NCBI GenBank assembly: GCA_964036295.1
Contig: OZ038465.1
Span: forward strand, 20,456,331 to 20,520,330
DNA: 64,000 bases
Direction: 5' to 3'
Source of the DNA: Plumapathes pennacea
Lineage: Eukaryota > Cnidaria > Anthozoa > Antipatharia > Myriopathidae
The translations under genes and the position numbers were made by a program. This document shows, piece after piece, positions 33,545 to 45,578 of the stretch. Within the stretch, counting starts at the first letter, position 1. Every line of letters begins with the position of its first letter. The notes below the pieces were generated by a model. The model was not told the origin of the DNA, did not search any database, and saw only the letters and a program-made list of their open reading frames with translations.

Positions 33545-33821
33545 AAACAGGTGACATATGGATCAGAGGTATGCTGTCCATATCTTCGTCAATCCCGTTG
33601 GACGCAAGAGGACACGGCTTCCTCGTGGTTGATGGTGTTATTTTTCCCCTGATTGAACGACGCAGAGATGAGTTGCGAGGAAGGCCTCCTGTTGTGGCGG
33701 TGTTCACGTGACCAAAGCCCAGCAGGTGTTGTTTTTGAGGTACGTGAAGCGGTTTCCGTTTATGGTTTGGATTTTTCTCCTCCGTGTCCGTCAGCCAGTA
33801 CGTCTTCACATCTCCTTTGCC
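33543..33821 (-). CDS. Orphan guanylate-cyclase C-terminal exon
   Basis: 92 codons plus TAG, after a CGGACAG acceptor. It starts GKGDVKTYWLTD, the segment that closes the catalytic domain of receptor-type guanylate cyclases (usually KGKG...TYWL). A basic, Ser/Thr-rich tail of about 80 residues follows, ending DSIPLIHMSPV. I find no cyclase catalytic, kinase-homology or receptor exons between 33821 and 42800 on this strand. The next upstream gene (34474-38107) ends with its own stop. So it is either a relic, an exon of a gene with a very long last intron that encloses the neighbour, or part of a small chimeric gene. The frame is intact and codon-like. The stop codon lies on the border of a MITE. 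Confidence 0.55.
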   Translation of the reverse strand, partial: GKGDVKTYWLTDTEEKNPNHKRKPLHVPQKQHLLGFGHVNTATTGGLPRNSSLRRSIRGKITPSTTRKPCPLASNGIDEDMDSIPLIHMSPV

Positions 33822-34136
33822 CTGTCCGTGAATCAGACAATGGTTGGGAAATACGTGCAGTGCGAAATACGCGTATGGTGTTTGCGTGTGAAGAGAGAAA
33901 TGGTCACGTGGCAGTAGATATGTCACGTGGACAGAGTGTCGTTTCATCAGCCAATCAGCGCCCAAAATATGAAATCAGGAATAAAAAATCCACAAGTCTT
34001 TTCGCGCGCCTCGCAGCTTGATCGTTAACACGTGGTCATGTTCTATTAAATGGTTTTCGCTACTGTCCCCAATGCGCAAAACAGTGGACTCGGAAAACAG
34101 ATAACTCGTCTTGGTTGAGAAAATACGATGGTATAA

Positions 34137-34262
34137 GGAAAACTGAAAGTCTGTAAGCTCAAAATGCAGATTCTCCAAACCCTTTAAAAAATATTTATGA
34201 GGGATGTAGTGAGAATTGACAGATTAACAAGCTGTCAAAAGCCAAGTTGTATGACATATACT
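34137..34262. mobile_element. Partial MITE, 'CTTTCACTCCCA' family, inverted
   Basis: CTCAAAATGCAGATTCTCC, then TTATGAGGGATGTAGTGAG and AGCCAAGTTGTATGA match the inside of the family in reverse orientation. Both termini are missing or degraded. Confidence 0.6.
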
Positions 34263-34473
34263 GTATGATGCACATTCGAAAACCATGCCACATTTCCATC
34301 CATAAATGAAACGTTTAATACATGGGTTTACCGAATTGCTAGTCATGAGATTATACTTCTAGTTCGGTTATCCTTCTCCAAGAAAGTACAACTCACTGAA
34401 TAAACTTCAGGCATGTAATTGAACCAACACTGTGACACGACTAACCAGGTTGAGAAATTCAGGTCCCAGTTTG

Positions 34474-37400
34474 TCACAGCTCCTGGTGCTTGACCTGAGC
34501 TGCGGCTAGTCGCATAATTCCTTCAATTCGTTTACTGAGCGTCTGCTCCATGTCATGCAGGGAGGAACCTGGGGTGAGTAGTCCTTCATTAAGTTTGGAA
34601 ATGTGTTGCAGATCCGTGGAAGGGCAGGCTTTGTACGCATCAACATAGCACTTGTAATAGTCTTGGATGGTTATCACTCGTTTGACTGAACGGATGTACA
34701 TCACGTTACAATCATGTTCCCACTCACGAGTGCATCCATCGTATTGGTCGTCTCCTGAATTGATTTTAAAAAGGAATATTTAGAATTAAGACAAGTCTTC
34801 TGATTTCTTGCAAAGTTTTAAGGGGAAAGAATAGCTGAGTTGAGATATATGTATGATATGTATGTGCAAGCTCTGCGAGTATTGGTCACCTAAAACTTCA
34901 ACAAGTACTACCTGTATGTGTCTGGTAATGTTAACGTTTTCTACTTCACGATACCCATTTTTTCACAAGGGTTTTTGCAGTTTCAGAAGAGTGACAACTA
35001 AAACTTAAAAAAAAAAAGAAATTCCAATTCAAAGGTGCGGTTCAGTAGATAACTCGTCGTGATTTATATGACAGTAAATGGTTCCCCGTCAAACCTGGTT
35101 TGAAACCCACCAAAAGAAGAACGTTTTTGAAACAGAGCCAGAATTAAAACATGTTATTGTGTAACAATTCTCAACTGGGCTTGATTCAGTTGATGCAAAA
35201 TGAAGTAAGAAAACAAAACATAAACAAGGAACAAACAAAATCACAACACAGATGCTTTTGAACTGTTGGGGGAGGGGGGGGGGGGGGTGGGGGATGGGGG
35301 TTGTCAACTTCGCTCCTGTTCAAGGTTTCACTGTAACTTAATCATTAGAAACCTGGCTGTCCCTTCATTTATTACCAAGCAATTATCCGGCTTCTGGTAT
35401 AATACTATAGTCTGATGCATCTAAACATAGGATAGGAAGATAGGTCATGAGTCATATGTTATTATGCAGTGTGTCTGCAGCGACTGAATGTTTAATTTCT
35501 TTATTATACCTCACATACCTTCATTGTTAACCATAGCCTCACTCATGTAAGCTTTCACAATATCTATAAAAAAAAGAGAAATTAAACGCGGAATCAATAA
35601 TTTTACGACCGACTTTTGTCACAGTTCAAATATTTTAACTATCGAGGTTTTGTAAACCGCACACGCAAAGATGGAGACAAGTAAAACTCGGGATTTCAAA
35701 GACAGAGATGAAAATTACCATACGAGCCGTATTTCAACGTAATGTCTTTAGTTATTTATAATTATAGAAAGAGAGTCGAGGCAAAAAAAGGACCAAACGC
35801 ACGTGCGTATATGCGTTAATGAAGGCACGCCCCTGAATTGGGCATTGGGTGGAGTTCTCATTTAGAATCAGCGAATGGCAATTTACATGCGTGTTTCGAC
35901 TACATATAATCACGGTATTTTCTAATTGATGGCAAAATTATTGACGTTACGTTTCCTCTCAACCACAGTCCTTTGCGTGCCGAAATCCTTGGTTCCGCCA
36001 TTTTTGGGGCCCCGAAAGTCGAAAGATAAGTAGCAATCCACTTCCATCCGACTCGCTTGAGGAGACAATTAGTTTCCTGTAACCTAAATGTGTTACTAAC
36101 ATACTTTTCTTTTGATTAATTATGTTCTTTCGTGTTGGGAACCAAATTCAGCCTTGGATTTTCTAGATGTAAGGCAAAAGCATTGAAAAGGCCAAGAGGC
36201 TCCCTTTTATTGCCAGGTCTAAAGTGTGTCCCCTTCCTTTGCCAATTTCTCTCCAGGATCATCCTTTTGCTGTGTTCAATGAAAAGTAAAACCAAATCTT
36301 CTTTACTACGTTCCACCTGCTTCTTTCATAGTTTCCGTTTCTTATAACCCGTCCCTTCCCAGGGATCCTTCTCGCTTCTCACTGTTCCTTACCTGTGTCT
36401 TTGATGACATTTCCGAGTGCGTCGCACGCCAGACCTCCAGGACATAAAAACTTTGAATCGAGTGCACAGATTTGCCAGTTGATGAAACGGTTTGCATCAA
36501 CCACAAAGCTGGAAGGAACATCCAGTCCAGCCATGCAATCTGCCATAAGCTGAAAAAGCGATGTGATATGTCGTGATAACATACTTCCTCGAATAAGCGC
36601 CCTAGGCGCTTATTTCAAATGTTGTGGCCAAAGGGGGCGCTTAATTTAAAGAACGTGATTTGAAATATTTTCATTGTGCGAGATAACTACCGTAAAAACC
36701 CGCGTATAAGAACCTAAAATTTAAGATTGGAACCTGTTAGGCTAAAATTTTCAATAGGTTCTTATTTTACAAAAATGAACTTTCTGCAGATACACAGCTT
36801 TTCAAAAAGCTCTTTCAGAAAACTGGATGTCTGATTACAGCGCGGGACGGATCAGATGATGATCACATCAAGCCTCAAGCGCTTGAGGGCTATAAAATTT
36901 AAGACCTTCCTGATTTGACTTTTACTTCCTGTTCATCACAAAAATGCAACACATCATTTTATGGACACTGCAGCATGAAAGACATGCATGCTAGTACTTT
37001 GGAAAGATAAATTTACTGTATGGTTATCATCTAAACTGTATTCTAGATAATTATTTAATACACCACTATACCTATTCAATATCACATATACCCTGTAGTG
37101 GTTATCTGTGCTGATCGCTAGTGCCCCTATCAAATTAAGAACCTATTTAAGAAGTAGCCTAAAATCCCACTAAATACCATTTCTATAAGAACCTATTTAG
37201 GCTAAGTTGGAAAAATCTAGGTTCTTATACGCGGGTTTTTACTGTATTCAAAATGGAAAAAAAAAAATCGAAGTAAAAAAGCATTTCAGTAACGTTACAG
37301 CTTGCATTGCTACAGTAACTATTTCATGTGTTGTTAACAGTATATAACTCGTTCCCTTTAGAGCCGTTTTCGGATGACTGTCGAAAGTAATCATGTCATT

Positions 37401-37680
37401 GTTTTGGTTTTGCGTTTGCTACGCTTTCGGATTGGTCCACACAAGTTTGGCAGCAAGCTTATCACGCAAGCGATGGCGTGTACTCTCATTGCTGATTGGA
37501 AAGTAAAACCAAACGCAAGACCAAAGATGAATTACTTTAACTTCTGATTGGCTGAACTGTTTTCTCTCAGTCTCTGTGTGGTTACTTTGGTTTTGGTTTT
37601 CGACAGTAATCCGAAAACGGCTCTATCGGCCAAAACTTATAAGTATGTAGTTAATCTCGTACAGTACGTATTATTATAAT

Positions 37681-37711
<31 letters not shown>

Positions 37712-38107
37712 GGAAGGGGGCGCTTATATGAGGGTGGGCGCTCAATTGAGGGAATGCGATATTAACCATTTTTAATAAGAATCCTTATAGGGCTTAGTAT
37801 TGGGGGACTTTTGCGTGTGAGAAAAGACAGTGAGTCTAATCAAAGGTGTAAATCTGAAAATGAACAACCAAATAAAACTCAGACTCACTTGCATGGCGGG
37901 ACACGTAACATTGTAGTTTAACCTGCCATCGCTTGTCAGCGGATCCTCGGTACCAGAAAGAAGAAATTTGAACATTTTGATGTAGCACATGGCTGTAGCA
38001 TATTCTCCTTGTTCGACTCCATCCATTCCACCAGCAGTACCATCCTTCGCTAAAACACCAGAGGTTATGCATACGAGCATACAAAAAATCTTCCCAAAGC
38101 CGGCCAT
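34474..38107 (-). CDS. Secretory-pathway cysteine-rich protein with C-terminal HQEL
   Basis: Exons 37889-38107, 36393-36549, 35519-35563 and 34474-34754, all GT-AG, phases 0,1,1. They give 233 residues. The start MAGFGKIFCMLVCITSGVLA is a signal peptide, probably cut before KDGTAGG; an in-frame upstream ATG at 38167 would bury it and is less likely. The mature part has about ten cysteines (MCYIKMF, VTCPAM, ADCMAG, QICALD, FLCPGGLACDA, DGCTREWEHDCNV, YYKCYVDAYKACPS), consistent with disulfides, and no membrane segment. The last four residues HQEL fit the PROSITE ER-retention pattern [KRHQSA]-[DENQ]-E-L, so residence in the ER is possible. I do not recognise the family. Intron 1 holds three nested or adjacent MITEs. 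Confidence 0.78.
36688..37246. mobile_element. MITE with ends TACCGTAAAAACCCGCG
   Basis: Inverted ends ACCCGCGTATAAGAACCT (left) and AGGTTCTTATACGCGGGT (right), closing in ACTGTA. The form suggests a TA target site, as in Tc1/mariner MITEs. Internal shorter copies of 'AAGAACCTATTTA' occur near 37140 and 37190. Confidence 0.8.
37360..37625. mobile_element. MITE with ends TAGAGCCGTTTTCGGA
   Basis: Left TAGAGCCGTTTTCGGATGAC and right GTAATCCGAAAACGGCTCTA are inverted; CGAAAGTAATCA and TTTTCGACAGTAAT extend the match. It probably uses a TA target site. Confidence 0.8.
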
Positions 38108-38159
38108 GTTGCGTTGTTTACCCCTGAAAGTGACGTATATAGACAACGCCATGTAAAGG

Positions 38160-39480
38160 AGTCCCATATATCCAGTCTCACTTGATCTCTAAATGGATTT
38201 TGATATCTTGATATATGGCAAAAGCAAACTTCACTGCATCACCACGACCTTCTAACTAAAATCCCGATTGGTTCGTCAGACAAATTTGTCAAGGGACAAT
38301 TCGAAACAATTTGGAGGTTTATTATAAAGAATAATATTTCGGCTATCCTGGAGCGAACTTGTATTTGCAAACGGAAGGACTCAAATTTGACCTTCGGACT
38401 TAGGTTCACAATAGCCCTTTAGGAGCATAGTTCATAAATGAGGTCAGCGAAGCATTTGCGTGTGCAGCACAAACCGCAGGTAAGGCATGGCGCCAGGTTC
38501 GCTACGAATGTGCCTGTCGGTAAGCTTTACCTGCACGATTTGAGCTAAGCTGCGAAGTGGTTGCACGGCATCGTGATGCACAGACACCTTTGGAGTCTTT
38601 GTAGTTGCCTATGCCGTGGAAATTCCGTTCATTCCTTTCCGGTCTAATCTCATTGTGGTTTTGCTATCCAATTTAGTTGTCTACTCAAACGGAAGTTTGT
38701 AATCGCTGTACGTGCTCCCTGAGCATACTTAACGGCTAGTTTGTAGTGTAGAATTCAGTTGAGTCAGAGTTAGAGTTGTGACTTGGAGCCCGAGCTCTCT
38801 GTTAGTCTCGAAGCTCTAGAGCTCAGCCGTGATTCACGAATAAAGAAGTCAACGAGTCCAGAAGCGAGTCCCCTAAAATCTGCTCCGTAACAAATTGGAA
38901 TTAGTGAAACCTCTCTCATTAGCGACTCTTCGTTGGAACTTTTTATGCTTTTAACTTTCCCTGAGCGACCATCTGTGTTGTCAAACAGCGACTTTCTGTG
39001 TTGCCGAAACTCTTTCCGAGTAAATCTCGGCTGCCATACGTGTGACGAAAGCAAAAAGTTCATTACATACAGGTGTTTTTTCAGTCACACAGAAACCGTA
39101 CAGACAAAAACCTTTACTAAGCGGCTCTCTATTGAACAATCACTTGCAAAATCCGAAAAATATTCTTAGTCATCTATTGTAGATTGTCCTTTGTTGCCCT
39201 AGAGTGCGGCAGGAGTTAATGAGCCAAAGCTATTGTTTCAGCTAATTTACTGTTTTTGTACTTCGACTCATGTGCAGTTCAACGTTTGAAATAGGCCTTT
39301 ATTAAAGTGCGCCTTACAGTAGCACTAAACAGGCGCAGAAGAAAATTAGTTTTTCTGCACTATTTTTTGCATTTGACGGAGTGATATTTGACTGAACAGT
39401 CAAATATCATCCGCGCCTTGAGGTTATTGTTGTTAATTGACTAATGTAAATAAGCATCAGTCGAGCAAAACGACGGATAC
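38160..39480. other. No gene recognised
   Basis: Upstream of the HQEL gene. A short dyad AGCTCTCTGTTAG/CTCTAGAGCTC lies near 38790-38825. Weak open frames on both strands overlap between 38770 and 39169 and have no recognisable domain. Confidence 0.4.
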
Positions 39481-39483
39481 TAA

Positions 39484-39892
39484 GGCCAGCTGTTTATATG
39501 AGAAACTGTTGTCTTCTCCGAGCGTTTATATGGAAAAAAGTTGTCCCGGGTAACCGGGTCAAAACTGGCCCTCTTGGTTTGGAGACTGGGAAGAATTTTT
39601 AAAACTCAGTTTATAAGTTCACGGATGACAGACCGAAGAAAGATTACCTTAGCGTTCAGGAGTTGTCCCTCCTTCCCGAGCCAAAGTGTTTACATGGAGA
39701 AAAGTTGTCCCGCCACCCAGGGTAAACCTATCTTATCAATCTAGTGTCCCTGACCCCAGGGTCACCCTGTCCCCCGAGGCCGCCTTGTAATTTGTCATGC
39801 AGATGCTCACTTCGATTTATAAAGAAATGTATGCATAGTTGGCGTGCCCAGGGTGACTCGGGCGGGCTAACTTTTCTCATATAAACAGGGCC
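39484..39892. mobile_element. PIF/Harbinger-like MITE
   Basis: GGCC...CTGTTTATATGAGAAA at the left, CTCATATAAACAGGGCC at the right; flanks TAA and TTA. It is closely related internally to 52179-52694 (both have GACTGGGAAGAATTTTTAAA). Confidence 0.8.
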
Positions 39893-40054
39893 TTAGAAGT
39901 TGGTAGCTAAGGCCCAGTTCAGACACCGATCTTTACATAAGCCAAACTTAATTCGCTTGACCCAAATTAATGATAAATTTCGCCTTGTTGATTTGGACGC
40001 CGTACTGCTTGACAAATACATTAAAATACATTATAATAGTTAATGCTAGTGCCT

Positions 40055-41900
40055 TCTTCACACTTGAAAAGTTGACATTATTCAAGTCAAAGGTGCGAAA
40101 GTGAGACGGAAGCTATGAGAGAAGTCAGTAGTACGTGCAAGTCACGATATTGGAAAGCTTCGATCCGCTGCATTAGGTCCCTTTCCGCTTTAAAATACAG
40201 TATGTTACAGCTGATGCGGCTAATTAGCGGTCCACTTCGATACAGGCCAATCGTGACAAGGCTCTGCTGATTCACAGTTATGTTTGTGACCGTATATTGT
40301 GCCGAACCGCGCTACATCAGCAGTATCATGTTGTATTCGAGTCGAAGCTTTGGTGTCAACTTTAAGTTTCGCCTAAGGTATAAGAGTCACATATTGGCGA
40401 GACCTAAACACTGTATCAAAACGAATATCATACTCACCACGAAGGCAACCGTCGAGAGTTTGAAGTGTACGTGCGCACAAGTGAACACCAGTCTCTTTCA
40501 CACTATGACGTCATGCACGCAATCTACAGTGAGTGCGTCATTTCCGGTTTGGTGCCATGCGATTAGTAAAGGTACTCGCATGATTTTGAGTGATACTGGC
40601 GTTACCGTGAAGCATGGTGTGAATTGTTATTCATCCTCGTCTTCGGTCAACCTCTTGATCATTTGATCAAGTGGAATTTATGCCTTTCAATTTGCGTTAT
40701 TATTGGCGGCGAAATTGCGTATTTTTCCCCAAAGAGGCCAGGGATGAGAATTGAGAAAAACTCGAGCTGTTCGGCTCGTCGAGAAAGAAGGTGGTCGTGT
40801 CGACAGCGTTCGGCCTTTTGGCACAGTAGTTGAAGAAGAAGTTGCAGACAATTTCTTCCGTTCTAAAGGTTTCCGCTGCTATGAGGGAGCAAGTCAACTA
40901 CATAGTGTAGATCTCGAAGCGGGAAGAGTTGACTATGTTGGCGCGCTTTTGGAAAGAACTCCGCAAATTCCAGTGGCAATTTCCACATATACGGCCCACG
41001 GCACTCCGAAAATCGCCCAGGTTATCATTTGTAAAAAATATGTCTGCTCGGATCAAGGGCGCTTGAGTAGGATCTTTAGTTTTCATAGATTAATTGATTT
41101 GAAGATTTTCACCAAAAAAAAAAAAAAAAAAAAAGTCTGACTCACGCCTAGATTACATTTGATGCTCTAACCAACAATAAAAGAATGCATCCTACATTAT
41201 TAAAGGTCACCTTTCTTCTAAGTGGATCTTGTGTTTTCAAGATTGGAATGCTTTTAAATCCACAAATGTAGGTAATTGCAACCAATCAGCGTGTGCCATT
41301 TCTCGACCCCAAAACAAAAAAAAAAAAAAAAAAAAGAGAGGCCATTTCTAGACTTGGCTATAGGCCAAGTAATGAGCACGAGTAAATTTTCAAAGACCAC
41401 AAAATTGCACGAGCGCCGCGCAAGTGCAATTTGTGGTCTTTGAAAACTTTACGAGTGCTTATTTATTCCATAATTGCACGAGAAATCATGTGCTTAAGTG
41501 TCTCAAGAACTTTGTTTTCTCGAAACAGAATCGGAATCGTCCTGAGGAATGAAAACGCTTTCTGTTTTGTTTGGTTTTGCCGTGAATATGCGCGCCGACT
41601 ATCGGCAATCTTCAATTTCAAAGTTCTGCACTCTTAATTTCACATTTCTGGACTGTTAATTGCACATTTTTGCAGTTTGGGATAAATTGACGCGCGCTCT
41701 CCCAATCAGAATGCAGAAATTATTGTATGAATGTTATTATAAAAATTAATGCTAGCGCAGTTTTACACTTGAAAAGTTGACATTATTCAAGTCAAAAGTG
41801 CGTTTGCACAAATAAAACTGTGAATCAGCAGAGCCTTGTCACGAATAGTCTGTATCGAAGTGGACCGCTAATTAGCCGCAGTTATCCTGATAATAATCTT
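40055..41900. repeat. Inverted copies of a 75-bp segment about 1.5 kb apart
   Basis: GCGGCTAATTAGCGGTCCAC ... GCTCTGCTGATTCACAGTT at about 40215-40280 is reversed at about 41817-41880. A second segment, GTTGACATTATTCAAGTCAAA, occurs in direct orientation at 40071 and 41775. The enclosed frames at 40280-40666 and 40751-41140 are unrecognised and have no introns or domains I can support. Confidence 0.65.
41371..41462. repeat. Short palindrome around AATTGCAC
   Basis: Arms GAGCACGAGTAAATTTTCAA / TTGAAAACTTTACGAGTGCT and AGACCACAAAATTGCAC / GTGCAATTTGTGGTCT, around GAGCGCCGCGCAA. Confidence 0.75.
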
Positions 41901-42194
41901 ATCGGAGTTAATCTGACCGGTTTCCAAGGCGCGACTTTAGATCGGGCTCACCAAAACGCCGTTTTCTGAGGCCCAAGAACTAAATTTCAAAAATTTCATT
42001 TCATTCTCTCACTATGTATTAAAATAAAGCATGGAGTAGCTATAGCTTGCTGAGACGACGGTTTATTGAACCCTGATTTTCACTACATCACACATGCAAT
42101 TTCTTGTTAATTATAGTTAGCAAAATTTGTAAAAAAGTTTTAATACACATTTTCAGTTTCAGGTGCATATCAAAGTACATTCAACCCTGGCCTA

Positions 42195-42411
42195 AACTTT
42201 CACTCCCAATAGTGATCAACTCCAATATTCTCCTTTAGTTTCTGACTAAAGGAAAAAAACATCACATACATTATTATGGAGAACCTGAAGTTTAATGTTT
42301 GCTCAGATTTACAGCCAATTGAACTGTCAATTCTCACTACATCACTCAATATATTTTCTTCTTGAATAGTTGGGAGAATCTCAATTATGAACATGAGAGT
42401 GAAATGGCTAA
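42195..42411. mobile_element. MITE, 'CTTTCACTCCCA' family
   Basis: Starts AACTTTCACTCCCAATAGTG and ends ATGAGAGTGAAATGGCT. It is diverged from the 33341 copy but collinear. Confidence 0.75.
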
Positions 42412-42895
42412 ATCCCTGAAATCAACTTCAACTTTACCCTTTGTTATCTCATTGAAAACACTTTGAATTCTCGCTTTGTCCCTCATACATTGTTTTTTTT
42501 TTTTGCGACTGGCTGGAAGACTGCTTGATCAAAGCAGGGCTGGAACAAAATGTGTACCAATTAAATCTAATATTTGTTTTCAATTTCTGTGCCTGACCTT
42601 TTGCAAACAAAACAACTTTCTCACTATGTTTTGAGCTGAAGATAACGTCTTGGTAAGTCTTTGGTCAAAACTCTGCACTTTGTTTGCCAAATCATGAGAG
42701 ACAGAATTTAGTTAACCATGGGTTAGCTAACCGAGCTTTTAATCAGAGGGCCCAGAACTTGTTTACTGTGTAAGATAAACACAGCAGCCCCATATCCACT
42801 TGCACATAAGCCAATATCATTGACACTTGCCACAGTATCTACACAAGTGAATAGAGTACCGTGCAGAATTACCAATACCCTAAAATATGACAACA
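42412..42895. other. No gene recognised; 3' flank of RSL1D1
   Basis: It contains TTAACCATGGGTTAGCTAACC near 42711, a short dyad, but no exon or repeat family I can name. Confidence 0.4.
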
Positions 42896-45578
42896 TCATT
42901 TTAAAACATCAACTTTCCCAGATTTCTCTGCAGTTTTTTTCCTCTTCTTTGTGGGTGGTTCTGAAGGTATTTCTGATGATTTATCTGGGAGTGAGGTGTA
43001 GATCGGTAAAGATACTGATTCTGATGTTTTAAGGTTGAGAGACTGAATGTTTTTCCAACCTCTTGGGGTTGTCTTGGCAATGCCACCAACTGCACTCATG
43101 ACATTCTCCACAGCTTGGTCCACTGTCTGTCCTGTGTGGGCCACTTTTACTGCCCTGTTGTTGTCAAAAGGAAAATATAAACAAACATTATGGTTTCAGA
43201 TGTTCTGTACAAACGTTGACTAATACATTTTTTTTCTAAACCCTTTCCATAATTTTTCCAAAACTACATATGCGAACCCTGTACAAAACAACAGCAAAAT
43301 AATGTAATCATCATTATCTGAACTCGCTGTGTGTACTGTGTTACTGCTGTAGTTCTTGTATTTACAGTGTGGCACCATAAAGAGGTTATTACACGGGAAG
43401 GAGTGCAATACGGCGGAGTATTTTTACGAGTAGGTTTTATTTTTTCGAGCCTGCTTCAGGCGAGAAAAAATAAAACCTACTCGTAAAAATACAGCCGTAT
43501 TGCACGACTTTTCGTGTAATAAATTGTTTATTACACGACAAACGAAGCAGGGCAAACATTCTCGCCGCGTGCAAAATGGAACAAAAAAATGACGCGTTCA
43601 TAAACTTTGCTTGCGAAAACTGATCACGTAAGCTAATAAACCAGTTGATCTGGTTCCTGACGAGTGCAATACGCTCCCATCTTTGCACTCATTTTGGCCC
43701 GTATTTGCACTCAAAAATGTGAAGTCATGTAATAAACATAACTTACACAAAATATTTCCTCTTGAATGGTTGGAAGAATTTGTATGAATTATGAGGCCTA
43801 GAGTGAAACAGCAAAATATTGTTCAAAGTTACAGTAAAACTGCTAAAAGTTGCAACACTTACGAGCAAGGTCCATGTCCCAAACTGACATATGTGCTCTG
43901 CAGAATTTTTCGAATTTCTCCAGCTGAGTTTGTTTTGCGCAAGTCAACAGGAACAGGGAACCTGACAAGACAATAAGAGTTTGCCTAAAACTACTGTACC
44001 ATAAAGACACACTCATTGACTCTTGACAACTTAATGTACAGCAGAGCCATGGTTCCAGCAGTATAGATAAATATTTAGTTTGTGTCTTAAAACTTCACTT
44101 ACTTTTTCTTGGCAAAGAATGCTTTCCCTAACAACTTTGGCAGCAAATGATAGATCCTGTCATCACAAATGAACACATCATAAAGAGTACACAGCTGCCG
44201 CTTGGCTTCATATGACTTGTAATTCTTACGTAACTTGGTCAGACTTATCACCTGAAATAAACAAACAAACAAACAAACAAACAAAGGCAAACTTAGGTTT
44301 GGAACATTCAAACAATGAAGCATGAATCAACATGCAAATACAACGACAAAATTTTGATTTTAACTTGCATGAAATAATTCTTGGAAAACCAGCTCTAAAG
44401 AGAACTAGCTTGACTGCATTGACATGGAGAAATACGTACAGTTTAACTTGGATTGACTTAGGGTCCGATGTGCGAAAGCTGGACGCTGTGAAAGAATTTG
44501 AAGCTGACGTTTCGAGCGCGAGTCCTTTGTCTGAGCAAATAGGGAGTTATGGGTTAGGAGAAGGTTTACAAAGGATGAGGTGCACTTCATCCTTTATAAA
44601 CCTTGAAATAAATCTTGTCTCCTTGCCTACTTGCACTATCATTAGTAAGGATAAGTTTTCTCCTAAACTTGTCAGATTTTTTTCTTTTGAATGTTGAAGC
44701 TTCAATTTGATTGTATAATATAAGTAAAATATATACTACAAAGCAAAAAATATATATACAAACCTTGTTTACTGAAGTCACATTTCTGGACTTGAGCAAG
44801 TCTTTGACTTTTGTACTCTCATCCTTACTAATCAAGCAGACTTCAACATCACCTGTGTGCAATGAATGTTTAATGGGTCTGGAACAGGAACCGGAAAACA
44901 CAAAAAGTATGCGGTGAATAATAGGAAACCAGACATAGATTTCCAAGGCACTTGTATAGCAAGCAGCAGATTTAATTATACCTGCAGTTTTACCTGGCAC
45001 ATAAATATCTCCAAGCATAGTGTAAACTGTTTTCAGGAGTATCATATTAAAGATAAAGCACAAATACAGTACACTGTAGTCACAAAATAACCAAAAAACA
45101 CTAGTGACATTATTATTCAGAAATGTTACTCTGCATCTCGTTTAACTGTACTGAAAATCATTAACAAGCGAATTGCGGACCGAACATGCAATGCAAGAAC
45201 CCAAAGAAAACATCAAGAAACACACTTAAATGATCAGCTGAACATTTCTGGACAATACATTCCTACGCGTGAACATGAGTGACTGAAGCAGATCCCGTGC
45301 ACACTTACAATTTACGTGGCTTCTTGTCGGGCTGTGGAATCTTTTTCAAACCTAAAATCAGCCAGATTATCGCGCTCTCGTTCAGTAACCGAAGCTGTTT
45401 CCCTTTCTGCTCGGTGACGTGTTTCATCAGAGCTGGAATAGCAAGTCTTACCTGGAGAACAGCATAAAACAATCCACACTTAGAATCCAACGACAGCACC
45501 CCATTAAACAAATCACGGCGGGCTTACCTGCTTTTCGTCTAACTGGCTCTCTCGTTCAACCTTTCTCTTCTCCGCCAT
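42896..45578 (-). CDS. RSL1D1: Ribosomal L1 domain-containing protein 1 (RSL1D1/Utp30 type)
   Basis: Six exons: 45528-45578, 45309-45451, 44764-44878, 44103-44251, 43863-43961 and 42896-43154. All junctions are GT-AG with phases 0,2,0,2,2, giving 271 residues. The N-terminus MAEKRKVERESQLDEKQ is followed by the L1 fold: LLNESAIIWLILGLKKIP, KHSLHTGDVEVCLISKDE, TKLRKNYKSYEAKRQL, YDVFICDDRIYHLLPKLLG, TNSAGEIRKIL and VAHTGQTVDQAVENVM. The tail is basic (PPTKKRKKTAEKSGK), a likely nuclear or nucleolar signal. Family members bind pre-ribosomes in the nucleolus. The length is close to yeast Utp30 and much shorter than human RSL1D1, which has a long charged C-terminus. Introns contain two palindromic or MITE-like repeats. 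Confidence 0.93.
43386..43522. repeat. Palindromic element in RSL1D1 intron 5
   Basis: Arms TTATTACACG...GTGCAATACGG and CCGTATTGCAC...CGTGTAATAA, with GAGTAGGTTTTATTTTTTCG / CGAGAAAAAATAAAACCTAC inside, around a loop of about 10 bp. A third TTATTACACG follows near 43529. Confidence 0.8.

Larger units (their letters stand above)
36583..37763. mobile_element. Outer 'AAGCGCCC' MITE interrupted by other elements
   Basis: The left end has TTCCTCGAATAAGCGCCC and GGGGGCGCTTAATTTAAAG. The right end has GGGCGCTTATATGAGGG and GGGCGCTCAATTGAGGGAA in the opposite sense. A run of about 25 G precedes the right end. The inner elements at 36688 and 37360 lie inside it. Borders are approximate. Confidence 0.55.

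Noticed and set aside
38770..41140. Several 60-130 residue frames on both strands
   Set aside because: Overlapping frames on both strands, no recognisable motif and no coherent splice structure; part lies between inverted repeat copies.
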